DNA of 64,000 bases from Pseudonocardia autotrophica (GTDB taxonomy: Bacteria; Actinomycetota; Actinomycetes; Mycobacteriales; Pseudonocardiaceae): NCBI RefSeq assembly GCF_000717175.1, contig NZ_JNYD01000005.1:186001-250000 (forward strand), in the 5' to 3' direction. Position numbers and translations under genes: made by a program. Under the pieces are notes generated by a model. The model had not been told where the DNA came from and ran no database searches. It was given only the letters and a program-made list of their open reading frames with translations. This document shows, piece after piece, positions 41,685 through 49,852 of this stretch. The first letter of the stretch is position 1; every line of letters begins with the position of its first letter.

Positions 41685-43523
41685 TCAGCTGACCGGGGCG
41701 CTCCATCGTTGCGCCCCCGTGAGCGGTCCCGTCCCGAGCGGACCGGCGCCGAACCCGGTCGCGGCCGAGCCGGGCGCCGTGCTCACGAGGAGCGACACCT
41801 GCTGGAAGAGCGGCAGGGCCGGGAGCTGCGCCCACAGCACCCGCTCGGCCGTGGCGAGCTGGCCCGGGTCGGGCACCGCGGCAGCCGCGAGGGACTCCAG
41901 CACCGGCTGCAGCGCGGCCGAGCAGAAGCCGTTGGGCAGGGCGGGCGGCGCGGGCAGCGACGGCGTCGGGTCCGGGCAGCCGTGGTCCGAGGCCAGCTGC
42001 GGCCCGATCGGCCCGCCCACCGCCCGCGGCTCCACCAGGATGTCCGCGCGCACGGTGGCGTTGGGGGCGACGGTGCCGCTCGGCGGGGCCGACGTCGTCG
42101 CCGGGGTCGTGGCGGACGCGCTCGGGCCCGAGGTCGGGGCCACGCTCGGCGTCGGGGTGACCGTGCCGCCCGCGGACGACGGCGAGGTCGGCGGCGTGGT
42201 CGTGGAGGGCGGGGTGGCGACGACCGCCCGCTGGGTGAACAGATCCGCCGCGGGCGGCGCGACGACCTGGACCTCGATCCCGGCCGCGCGCAGCTGGTCG
42301 GCCACGGCCTCGGCCACGTCGACGTCCGTGCCGCGCTCGGCGCCGGCGGCCACGACGATGCTCAACGGGGTGTTGCCGAGGGTCCAGGCCCCGCCGGCGC
42401 CCCGGGTGTAGCCCGCCTCGGTGAGCAGCCGCTCGGCGGTGGCGGGGTCCGGGCGGGCCGGGGCGCCCGCGGGGGCGGTGGCGGCGTAGCCGGGCTGCGA
42501 CGGCGCGAGCCCGAAGGCGTCGGCGGGCAGCGCGTCCGGCGCCACGGCGGCCCGGATCCGCTCGCGGTCCAGCAGGGCCCCGACGGCCTGGCGCACCCGG
42601 ACGTCGGACAACGGCCCGTAGTCCGACCGCAGCGCGAGATCGGTGACGGTCGCGCGCGGCGCCGGCGCGGTGGTGATCGCGTTGCCGAGCGAGGCGAGGG
42701 CCTCGGTGACCTCCGGGCCCGAGGTGGGCATCGCGACGTCGACGTCGCCGACCCGCAGGCCCTCGGCGAGGGTCTGCGGCCCCAGCCGGCGGAGCACGAC
42801 CTGGTCGAGCGTCGCCGGGGTGGCCCAGTACAGGTCGTTGCGGACGAGCGTGACCTCGCCGCGCGCCCGGTCCACCGCCGCGACCCGGAACGGCCCGCCC
42901 GACGCCGGCAGCCCGCCCTGCAGCGCCCCGGTCCACGAGCCGGGGGCGTCCTTGAGGATCTGCGCGGGCAGCAGCCCGCTGAACAGGTACTGCCACTGCG
43001 GGTACGGCTCGTCGAACACGACGTCGACGGCCTTGCCGCCGGCCCGCGACCGGACGTCCGTGACGTGCCGGTACCCCTCGGCGTCGATCGTGCCGGGCTG
43101 GGTGCGCATCTGCTGCCAGAGGTACACGAAGTCCTCGGCGGCGATCGGCGAGTTCGACGACCACGAGGCCTGCACGTTGAGCTCGTAGCTCACGGTGAAC
43201 GGGCTGGTCGAGGTGACCTCGGCGCTGGTCGCGACCGTGCGGTCGAGCTGCAGGGCGCCGTCGGCGTCGGGCCGGAACACCGACGGCAGCACCAGGGTGG
43301 CCAGCGCCTGCGTGACCGGCGAGCGGTCGGCGAGCAGGTGCGGGTTGAAGCCGGCACCGAGGTCGTCCACGCCGACGACGACCTCGGTCGCCCGGGCGGT
43401 CACGGGCGGCGGCGCGGGCTGCGGCGGGGCGGGCTGCTCCACCGGGGCGTCCGTGCACGCTGCCAGCAGCGTGAGCAGGCAGGCGCCGACGACGAGCAGC
43501 GTCCTGCGCGCCCAGCCGGTCAC
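41685..43523 (-). CDS. lpqW: LpqW-like family-5 binding lipoprotein
   Basis: 612 residues from GTG 43523, with GGGGGAGG upstream. A lipobox LLTLLAACTDAP (Cys about 23) and a Pro-rich stalk lead to an SBP_bac_5 fold: VVVGVDDLGAGFNPHL near 48, SYELNVQASWSSNSPIAAEDFVYLW near 110, SGGPFRVAAVDRARGEVTLVRN near 207. An Ser/Thr/Pro-rich segment of nearly 50 residues (about 436-483) interrupts the second lobe. In mycobacteria LpqW next to typA influences lipoarabinomannan and PIM synthesis rather than import. Adjacency to typA supports that assignment, although a transporter gene set follows here. Confidence 0.75.
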   Translation of the reverse strand: MTGWARRTLLVVGACLLTLLAACTDAPVEQPAPPQPAPPPVTARATEVVVGVDDLGAGFNPHLLADRSPVTQALATLVLPSVFRPDADGALQLDRTVATSAEVTSTSPFTVSYELNVQASWSSNSPIAAEDFVYLWQQMRTQPGTIDAEGYRHVTDVRSRAGGKAVDVVFDEPYPQWQYLFSGLLPAQILKDAPGSWTGALQGGLPASGGPFRVAAVDRARGEVTLVRNDLYWATPATLDQVVLRRLGPQTLAEGLRVGDVDVAMPTSGPEVTEALASLGNAITTAPAPRATVTDLALRSDYGPLSDVRVRQAVGALLDRERIRAAVAPDALPADAFGLAPSQPGYAATAPAGAPARPDPATAERLLTEAGYTRGAGGAWTLGNTPLSIVVAAGAERGTDVDVAEAVADQLRAAGIEVQVVAPPAADLFTQRAVVATPPSTTTPPTSPSSAGGTVTPTPSVAPTSGPSASATTPATTSAPPSGTVAPNATVRADILVEPRAVGGPIGPQLASDHGCPDPTPSLPAPPALPNGFCSAALQPVLESLAAAAVPDPGQLATAERVLWAQLPALPLFQQVSLLVSTAPGSAATGFGAGPLGTGPLTGAQRWSAPVS

Positions 43524-43626
43524 GTGCCCTCCCCCGCGCGGCGGGCCGGGCGGCCCGCCTGGCCGCCATCGTCGCACCGGCGACGTGGCGGCCGGGTGTG
43601 GGGCCCGGCCCGGCCCGGGCGCGGGG

Positions 43627-45573
43627 TCAGCGCGAGACGCCGGCCGCGGCGGCCTTCGCCCGGGCGCGCTGCCGGCCGCGCAGGTGCGAGTCCAGCTCGA
43701 CCTTGCGGATCCGGACGTTCTCCGGCGTGACCTCGACGCACTCGTCGTTGGCGCAGAACTCGAGGCTCTGCTCCAGCGTGAGGATCGTCGGCGGGGTGAG
43801 CTTCACCAGCTCGTCGCCGGTCGACTTGCGCATGTTGGTGAGCTTCTTCTCCCGCACGATGTTGACCTCGAGGTCCTCGTTGCGGGTGTACTCGCCGATG
43901 ACCATGCCCTCGTAGACCTGGGTGCCCGGGCCGACGAACAGCACGCCGCGGTCGGACAGGGCGTCGACCGCGTACCCGGTGACGGGGCCCGAGCGGTCGG
44001 CGATCAGCGAGCCGCGCAGCCGGCTGGAGATCTCGCCGACCCAGGGGCCGTAGCCGTCGAAAACGTGGCTGGCGATGCCCGCGCCGCGGGTGATGGTGAG
44101 GAACTCGGTGCGGAAGCCGATCAGGCCCCGGGAGGGGACCCGGAAGTCCAGCCGGACCCGGTTCTCGCCGTGCACCATCTGGATCATCTCGCCCTTGCGG
44201 GCGGCGAGCAGCTGGGTGACGGCGCCGAGCGAGTCGGTCGGCACGTCGATCGAGAGGTTCTCGAACGGCTCGTGGAGCTTGCCGTCGATCGTCTTCGTGA
44301 CGACCTCGGGCTTGCCCACGGTGAGCTCGAAGCCCTCGCGGCGCATGGTCTCGACCAGGATCGCCAGCGCGAGCTCGCCGCGGCCCTGGACCTCCCAGGT
44401 GTCGGGGCGCTCGGTGGGCAGCACGCGCAGGCTCACGTTGCCGACGAGCTCGGCGTCCAGCCGGCCCTTGACCTGCCGGGCGGTCAGCTTCTGCCCCGGC
44501 TTCGGGTCGCGCCCGACCAGCGGGGAGGTGTTGATGCCGATCGTCATCGAGATTGCCGGCTCGTCGACGTGGATGCGCTCGAGCGGCACGGGGTTCTCCG
44601 GGTCCGCGAGCGTGTCGCCGATCATGACGTCCGCGATCCCGGCCACGGCCGCGATGTCGCCCGCCACGGCCTCCTCGGCCGGCACCCGCTGCAGGCCCTC
44701 GGTGCGCAGCAGCTCGGTGATCTTGACGCGGGTGACGGTCCCGTCGGCCTGGCACCAGCCGACCTGCTGGCCGCGGCGGAGCACGCCCGCGCGGATGCGG
44801 CAGAGCGCGATGCGGCCCAGGAAGGAGGTCGCGTCGAGGTTGGTGACGTGGGCCTGCAGCGGGGCGTTCGGGTCGTCCTTGGGCGCGGGGACCACGTCGA
44901 ACAGCACGTCGAACAGCGGCTGGAGGTCCTCGGAGTCCGGCAGCTCGCCGTCCGCGGGGCGGTTGCGGCTCGCCCGCCCGGCGCGGCCGGAGGCGTAGAC
45001 GACCGGGAGGTCCAGCAGGTGTGCGGTCTGGTCCTCGTCGAGGCCCAGCTCGTCCGCCAGCTCGAGCAGCAGCTCCAGCGACTCGTCGACGACCTCCTCG
45101 ATGCGGGCGTCCGCCCGGTCGGTCTTGTTGACGACGAGCATGACCGGCAGGCCGGCCGAGAGGGTCTTGCGGAGCACGAAGCGGGTCTGCGGGAGCGGGC
45201 CCTCGGAGGCGTCGACCAGCAGCACCACGCCGTCGACCATCGACAGGCCGCGCTCGACCTCGCCGCCGAAGTCCGCGTGGCCCGGGGTGTCGATGACGTT
45301 GATCGTGACGCCCTGCCAGGTCACGGTGGTGTTCTTGGCGAGAATGGTGATGCCCTTCTCGCGCTCCAGGTCCCCGGAGTCCATGACCCGGTCGACCGGC
45401 TCGGCCCGCTCGCCGAAGGCGCCCGAGGCGCGCAGCATCGCGTCGACCAGGGTGGTCTTGCCGTGGTCGACGTGCGCGACGATCGCCACGTTGCGCAGCG
45501 CGCGCACGCCGTCGGGCAGGCCGCGGTCGGCGGTCTGCGGGGCGTCGGCGAGAGCGGTTCCGGCTGAGGTCAC
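43627..45573 (-). CDS. typA: Ribosome-associated GTPase TypA/BipA
   Basis: 648 residues. G1 VAHVDHGKTTLVDAML near 30-45, the switch region EKGITILAKNTTV, G3 DTPGHADFGGEVERG and G4 NKTDRADARIEE, then EF-G-like domains II, III and V and the BipA C-terminal domain (SNLRKSTGDELVKLTPP-like MRKSTGDELVKL near 595). It is a translational GTPase needed for stress or low-temperature ribosome function. It is divergent from a small Cys-rich gene. Confidence 0.95.
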   Translation of the reverse strand: MTSAGTALADAPQTADRGLPDGVRALRNVAIVAHVDHGKTTLVDAMLRASGAFGERAEPVDRVMDSGDLEREKGITILAKNTTVTWQGVTINVIDTPGHADFGGEVERGLSMVDGVVLLVDASEGPLPQTRFVLRKTLSAGLPVMLVVNKTDRADARIEEVVDESLELLLELADELGLDEDQTAHLLDLPVVYASGRAGRASRNRPADGELPDSEDLQPLFDVLFDVVPAPKDDPNAPLQAHVTNLDATSFLGRIALCRIRAGVLRRGQQVGWCQADGTVTRVKITELLRTEGLQRVPAEEAVAGDIAAVAGIADVMIGDTLADPENPVPLERIHVDEPAISMTIGINTSPLVGRDPKPGQKLTARQVKGRLDAELVGNVSLRVLPTERPDTWEVQGRGELALAILVETMRREGFELTVGKPEVVTKTIDGKLHEPFENLSIDVPTDSLGAVTQLLAARKGEMIQMVHGENRVRLDFRVPSRGLIGFRTEFLTITRGAGIASHVFDGYGPWVGEISSRLRGSLIADRSGPVTGYAVDALSDRGVLFVGPGTQVYEGMVIGEYTRNEDLEVNIVREKKLTNMRKSTGDELVKLTPPTILTLEQSLEFCANDECVEVTPENVRIRKVELDSHLRGRQRARAKAAAAGVSR

Positions 45574-45636
45574 GATTCACGGTATCCCGGTCGGGCTCTG
45601 GACCTTGCCGAGAGGTGAGCCTAGGCTTTCCTCACG

Positions 45637-45786
45637 ATGGCCAAGGTGAAGAAGAAGTGCTGCCGGTCGAAGCCGAAGCGGTGCAAGAGCTGCCCGGTGG
45701 TCCACCTGCGGCTGAAGAAGATCGACGCCCGGGGACTGAGCGGCAAGGAGTACACGCGCGCGGTCAAGGCGGCGCGCATCTACTGA
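45637..45786 (+). CDS. 49-residue Cys-rich basic protein
   Basis: The product starts MAKVKKKCCRSKPKRCKSCP and ends EYTRAVKAARIY. It has four Cys in CC-x6-C-x2-C spacing among many Lys/Arg, suggesting a tiny zinc knuckle that binds RNA or the ribosome. Similar short proteins are, from memory, widespread in actinobacteria. TAGGCT (45622-45627) is 9 nt before the ATG and no ribosome site is seen, so the message is nearly leaderless. A hairpin terminator follows directly. It is divergent from the ribosome GTPase typA. Confidence 0.75.
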   Translation: MAKVKKKCCRSKPKRCKSCPVVHLRLKKIDARGLSGKEYTRAVKAARIY

Positions 45787-45791
45787 GGTCG

Positions 45792-45829
45792 CGGGCCCGC
45801 ACGGGCCCGTGTCCGTCCTTCGTGGACGG
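45792..45829 (+). terminator. Double hairpin after the Cys-rich gene
   Basis: CGGGCCC-GCAC-GGGCCCG (45792-45809) is followed by CCGTCC-TTCGT-GGACGG (45813-45829). A partial repeat of CGTCCTTCGTGGA comes just after. The remaining bases to 45982 hold no gene. Confidence 0.65.
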
Positions 45830-45982
45830 CGCGCGACGTCCTTCGTGGAGGGTCGGCGGGAGCTTCTGAATCGTTCCCTGCTCGGCCGTCACGAAAGCGT
45901 CCGACACCGGTCCCGGCGCGCCCGGACCCGATGACCAAGGTCACACAGTGATCCGGACCGCCGCGGCCGCCGCGCGGCCCGC

Positions 45983-46897
45983 TCATCCGGCCCTACGGCC
46001 GGGCGCCACGGCGCGACCGATCTGGCCCAGCACGGTCTCCGGCCGGGTCGCGAGCTCGTGCCACCGGCAGGTCAGCACCGTCCAGCCCGCCCGGGCCAGC
46101 ACCCCGCGCCGCCAGAGCGTGCGCCGCCGGGCCTCCGCCCCGAGCGGCCGCGCCCAGCCCTCGGCCTCCACCGCCACCCGTGCCTGCGGGAAGGCCACGG
46201 GGAGCACCACCCCGGCCGCCGGGTGCTCCGTGCGCCAGCCGATCACCCGCGCCTCGCGCAGCCGGGACACCAGCAGCCGGACGGCCGCCGGTCCCGCCCG
46301 CTCCGCCGTGGCGGCCAGCGCGGCGCGGGCGGCGGTCGCACCGGCCGCGCCGGGATTGCGCGTGTAGGCCCGTGCGACCTCGGCGAACCCGACGTGCGAC
46401 TGCAGCGCCCGGTCCAGGAACGGGCCGCCCGCCGCGCCCAGCTCGACCGCCGCCTCGAGCACGGTGAGCGACAGGGCCGTGACCGGGACGCCGTACCGAC
46501 TGGTCCGGTCGTCGTCGGCGAGGTCGCGGCGGCGCACGGTGACGCCCGGCCGGTTCCGGGGCGAGCGGCGTCGCGGCACGGTGACGGCGATGTCGCCCGC
46601 GAGCGCCGGGGAGACGCCGTGCCACCAGGAGGCGGCCAGCCCGCTGAGCACCGCGTCGTCGCCTGCCCAGAGGACGGCGGCCCGGACCCGGGCCTCGTCG
46701 GTCGGCCGGTGGGTGCGGTCGAGGTAGACGCGCGGGTGCAGCGGTACCCAGTGCCGGCCGGCGAGCCGCCGGTCGATCGCGTCGGGGGACAGGCCGGCGG
46801 CCCGCGCCTGCGCCCGCCCGATCACCCCCGCCTGGCGGCGGAGGAGGGCGGCGAGGGCGGGTGGCGCGGCGGGGCTGGGGTGCGTGATCGGCTCCAT
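45983..46897 (-). CDS. AbiEi-like N-domain / DUF559-like protein
   Basis: 304 residues. The N-terminal part (LAALLRRQAGVIGRAQARAAGLSPDAIDRRLAGRHWVPLHPRVYL) is the winged-helix domain found in AbiEi-type antitoxins. The C-terminal part (PQARVAVEAEGWA, LARAGWTVLTCRWHELATRPE) resembles the DUF559 very-short-patch-repair endonuclease-like fold. The combination is common in actinobacteria, often in many copies, without a toxin gene; none is adjacent here. Function is unproven. Confidence 0.75.
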   Translation of the reverse strand: MEPITHPSPAAPPALAALLRRQAGVIGRAQARAAGLSPDAIDRRLAGRHWVPLHPRVYLDRTHRPTDEARVRAAVLWAGDDAVLSGLAASWWHGVSPALAGDIAVTVPRRRSPRNRPGVTVRRRDLADDDRTSRYGVPVTALSLTVLEAAVELGAAGGPFLDRALQSHVGFAEVARAYTRNPGAAGATAARAALAATAERAGPAAVRLLVSRLREARVIGWRTEHPAAGVVLPVAFPQARVAVEAEGWARPLGAEARRRTLWRRGVLARAGWTVLTCRWHELATRPETVLGQIGRAVAPGRRAG

Positions 46898-46960
46898 GCC
46901 CGGTTTCGACGGACCCGCCGGCGCCGCGGTTCCCCCGGGACGAAAGACGTTGCCGGATGT

Positions 46961-46986
46961 GGAGTGACACTCTAGAGTTTCACTCC
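46961..46986. promoter_or_regulatory. TetR operator overlapping a leaderless promoter
   Basis: A 26-bp palindrome with one mismatched pair (outer arms GGAGTGA / TCACTCC, centre CTCTAGAG) ends exactly at the base before the TetR ATG. Inside it TAGAGT (46973-46978) makes a -10, with TTGCCG (46950-46955) 17 bp further up as -35. Repressor binding would block its own promoter. Confidence 0.75.
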
Positions 46987-47589
46987 ATGAAGCGGGGCGG
47001 CCGGTCCGTGATCGTGGACGCGGCGCTGGCCAGCGTGGAGGAGCGCGGTTGGGAGGCGACGTCGATGCAGGCGGTGCGCGAGCGCGCGGGCGTCAGCAAC
47101 GGGTCGTTGTTCCACCACTTCCCGACCCGGGCCGATCTCGCGGCGGCGGTCGTGGCGGCCGGGCTCGCCGACCACCGGGCGGTCCTGCTGCGCGCGCTGC
47201 ACGCGGCGGGAGGCGCGGAGGACGCGGTGCGCCGGGTCGTGGCGCGGCACCTGCGATGGATCGAGGACAACCCGCAGCTGGCCCGGCTGTTCCTCCACTC
47301 GCCGCCGGACGTGCTGCGGACGATGCTCGACGACGCGGCGCTCGACGCCAAGCGCGGCTTCGCGGAGGAGATCGACGACTGGTTGCGCGGCCACGGGTGG
47401 TCCGGCGCGCCGGACCTCACCGTGGTCGTCGCGCTGTGGATCGGGCCGGTGCACGAGTACGCCCGCGGGTGGCTCGCCTCCCCCGGGCCCTCGCCGGCGC
47501 TCGTCTCGGACGCCCTGGCCGAGGGGGCATGGCGGGCAGTGGGCCCGCTCCTGCGGTCCCCGGGCGGATCCGCCGGGGGCCGGTCGTGA
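46987..47589 (+). CDS. TetR-family regulator
   Basis: 200 residues. Helix-turn-helix in the first 50: VIVDAALASVEERGWEATSMQAVRERAGVSNGSLFHHFPTRADL. The C-terminal ligand domain includes RLFLHSPPDVLRTML and ALWIGPVHEYARGWL. ATG 46987 abuts the operator, with the -10 TAGAGT 8 nt upstream, so the message is leaderless and autorepressed. It leads an operon with the phosphotransferase and nitroreductase-like genes (4-base overlap with the next). Confidence 0.88.
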   Translation: MKRGGRSVIVDAALASVEERGWEATSMQAVRERAGVSNGSLFHHFPTRADLAAAVVAAGLADHRAVLLRALHAAGGAEDAVRRVVARHLRWIEDNPQLARLFLHSPPDVLRTMLDDAALDAKRGFAEEIDDWLRGHGWSGAPDLTVVVALWIGPVHEYARGWLASPGPSPALVSDALAEGAWRAVGPLLRSPGGSAGGRS

Positions 47590-48473
47590 GCGCGGCGCAC
47601 GACGTTCCCCGCGGGCCGGCCGAGGTCGCCGCACGGCTCGCCCGGCACCTGCCGGGGCTGCGGGCCGATACGGTGACCCCGCTCGGCTCGGGCCTCGACC
47701 ACGATGCCTACGACGTCGACGGCACGCTGGTCGTCCGCTACCGCCGCGAGCCCGACCGGGAGACGACGGCGGCCGCGGTGCGGCGGGAGGCCGCGCTGTT
47801 GCGGCGGGTCGCGGAGGTCTGCCCCGTGCCCGTCCCGCCGGTGCGGCTCGTCCTGCCCGAGGAGGGGTGCCTGGTCCTCGGCAGGCTGGCCGGTGCTCCG
47901 TTGCTCGATCGCACCGGTGCGGAACGCGCCGCGGTGGCACCCGGGCTCGGGGCGACGCTGGGCGCCGTGCTCGCCGCGCTGCACGACCTGCCGCTGGACC
48001 GGCTGGACGCGGAGGTGGCCGTCGACGACGTCCCGCCCGAGGAGTGGCACGACGAGGCCGCCGAGACGTACCCGACCGTGCGGAGCGAGATTCCTCCCGA
48101 GTTCCGGGCCGGGGTGGAGCGGTTCCTGTCCGGGCCCCCGGCGCCCGTCGCTCCCCGCCTCGCCTTCACCCACAACGACCTGGGCGTGGAGCACGTGCTC
48201 GTCGACGACGGCCGGGTCACGGGGATCATCGACTGGAGCGACGCCGCGATCGCCGACCCGGCGGTCGACCTCGGCCGGATCCTGCGCGACCTCGGGCCCG
48301 CCGCGCTCGACAGTGCCCTCACTGCGTACGGCGCGGAGGGTGGGGATGTGCTGCGCGCCAGCGCGCTCTTCTACGCCCGTTGCACCCTGCTCGAGGATCT
48401 CGCCTTCGGCCTGCATCCGGGCCACGAGCGCTACGCGACCAAGAGCCTGGAGGCGCTGCCGTGGCTCTTCTGA
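47586..48473 (+). CDS. APH-like phosphotransferase
   Basis: 295 residues of the aminoglycoside/homoserine kinase-like fold: VTPLGSGLDHDAYDVDGTLVVRYRRE (nucleotide loop and Lys/Arg) near 30, the catalytic loop FTHNDLGVEHVLVDDG near 195, and IIDWSDAAIADPAVDLGRI near 217 for metal binding. In the catalytic loop the usual metal-binding Asn is His (HNDLGVEH). Start GTG overlaps the TetR stop. The substrate may be a small hydroxylated metabolite or a drug. Confidence 0.82.
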   Translation: MSAAHDVPRGPAEVAARLARHLPGLRADTVTPLGSGLDHDAYDVDGTLVVRYRREPDRETTAAAVRREAALLRRVAEVCPVPVPPVRLVLPEEGCLVLGRLAGAPLLDRTGAERAAVAPGLGATLGAVLAALHDLPLDRLDAEVAVDDVPPEEWHDEAAETYPTVRSEIPPEFRAGVERFLSGPPAPVAPRLAFTHNDLGVEHVLVDDGRVTGIIDWSDAAIADPAVDLGRILRDLGPAALDSALTAYGAEGGDVLRASALFYARCTLLEDLAFGLHPGHERYATKSLEALPWLF

Positions 48474-48507
48474 CCTGCTGCGACCCGCGTCCGGAGGGAG
48501 CCGACCC

Positions 48508-48981
48508 GTGGCCGTGAGGCGATGGCTGTACCGCGGCGGACGACCGAACCGCCTGGCGCGCGGCGCCGACCGGCTCACGGCCGCGCTCTTCGCGCGGGGT
48601 GCGGGGCCCGACCACCTCGTCGCCCTGGAGGTGCGGGGCCGCAGGTCCGGGCACACCGTCGGCCTGCCGCTGGTGGTGGCCGAGGTGCACGGCGAGCGCT
48701 ACCTGGTGTCCATGCTCGGCGAGCACGTGAACTGGGTGCGCAACGTGCGGGCGGCGGAGGGCGAGGCCGTCCTCCGCCACGGCCGTCGCGAGGAGGTGCA
48801 CCTCGACGAGGTCGCGCCGGAGCAGCGCGCGCCGGTCCTGAAGGCCTATGTCGGGCGCGCGCCGAACGCGCGGACGCACATCCCGGTCGACAAGGACGCG
48901 CCGCTCCGGGAGTTCGCGCGGGTGGCGCCGCGGTACCCGGTCTTCCGCGTGGTCCCGAGACACAGCGCAGCGGACCGTTAG
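48508..48981 (+). CDS. Deazaflavin (F420)-dependent nitroreductase-like protein
   Basis: 157 residues, split-barrel DUF385/Ddn family: VALEVRGRRSGHTVGLPLVVAEVHGERYLVSMLGEHVNWVRNVRAAEGEAVLRHGR is the family's core, followed by PVLKAYVGRAPNARTHIPVDKDAPLREF. Family members use F420H2 to reduce quinones or nitro compounds. GTG 48508 has GGAGGGAG 9 nt upstream. Its stop overlaps that of the converging NUDIX gene (TTAG, 48978-48981). Confidence 0.85.
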   Translation: MAVRRWLYRGGRPNRLARGADRLTAALFARGAGPDHLVALEVRGRRSGHTVGLPLVVAEVHGERYLVSMLGEHVNWVRNVRAAEGEAVLRHGRREEVHLDEVAPEQRAPVLKAYVGRAPNARTHIPVDKDAPLREFARVAPRYPVFRVVPRHSAADR

Positions 48982-49826
48982 GCCCGGAGAAGGGCCTCCA
49001 GGTCCCCGACGACCGCACGGTCCGCGTCGACCCAGGCGACGGTCGGCAGCTCCCGTTCGGTCAGCCAGCGCACCGCGAGATGCTCGAGCGCCTTGGGCTC
49101 CGGGGAGTCCGGGCGCAGCACCGCGGCGTACATCCGCAGCACCAGGGCCCCGCCCGGGGTCGTGACGGGCAGGTCCGTGCCCACCCGCTCGCCCACCTCG
49201 ACCTGGGCGGCGAGCTCCTCGGCGCACTCGCGGGCCAGGGCCTCCGGCTCCGACTCGCCCGGCTCGGCGCGGCCGCCGGGCAGCTCCCACCGGCCCCGCA
49301 GGTCGGCGGGCCGCGACCGCTGCGCGGCGAGCACCGCCCCGTCGCGGACGATCGCCGCCCCGACGACGGCGGGCGCGCCGGCCAGCTCCTCGGCGCGCCG
49401 CCGGTACACCGCCGACCGGGAGGCGAGCATGTCCCGCATCAGCCGCCGGACCAGGATCGCGTCGCCGATCCGGCCGAGCGCGCCGAAGGGCGAGCGCCAG
49501 CGGATCTCGTCCCGCATGACCGTTCCGCCCGGCGCGTCGGCCAGGGTCGTGGTGTGCACCAGGCCCTTCGCGAGGCCGCCGGCCAGCTCGGACACCATCC
49601 CGTCGACACCCACGGACCGGATCCGCGAGCGGTAGGGAAGCCGGACGCCGGGGGCGAGCCGGGCCTCGAGGAGCACCTCGTCGCCGGGAACGAGCAACCG
49701 GACGGCGGCGGAGTACCGGTGCCCGGCCTCCCGCAGCGACTCGCCGGCCGCCTCGCCGTCCCGCACCACGCCGGCGACCAGCCGGCGGGGTGCCGCGATC
49801 AGGGTCGAGCAGCTCTCCACGGGCAC
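48978..49826 (-). CDS. SRPBCC-NUDIX fusion hydrolase
   Basis: 282 residues. Residues 1-140 look like an SRPBCC ligand-binding domain (STLIAAPRRLVAGVVRD; RLLVPGDEVLLEARL; TTTLADAPGGTVMRDEIRWRSPFGALGRIGDAILVRRLMRDML). Residues 150-280 are an MutT-like NUDIX domain with GGRAEPGESEPEALARECAEEL (Nudix box, REXXEE as RECAEE). The latter suggests nucleotide diphosphatase (8-oxo-dGTP-like) activity. GTG 49826 has a weak AACGAT -10-like box 8 nt upstream; GTG 49820 is also possible. Confidence 0.75.
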   Translation of the reverse strand: MPVESCSTLIAAPRRLVAGVVRDGEAAGESLREAGHRYSAAVRLLVPGDEVLLEARLAPGVRLPYRSRIRSVGVDGMVSELAGGLAKGLVHTTTLADAPGGTVMRDEIRWRSPFGALGRIGDAILVRRLMRDMLASRSAVYRRRAEELAGAPAVVGAAIVRDGAVLAAQRSRPADLRGRWELPGGRAEPGESEPEALARECAEELAAQVEVGERVGTDLPVTTPGGALVLRMYAAVLRPDSPEPKALEHLAVRWLTERELPTVAWVDADRAVVGDLEALLRA

Positions 49827-49852
49827 GACCCGGGATCGTTCCAGACGCAGGG

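Noticed and set aside
45983..46897. Type IV toxin-antitoxin system (AbiEi-like protein).
   Set aside because: No AbiEii-like nucleotidyltransferase toxin gene is adjacent; the neighbours are a TetR operon and the Cys-rich gene.
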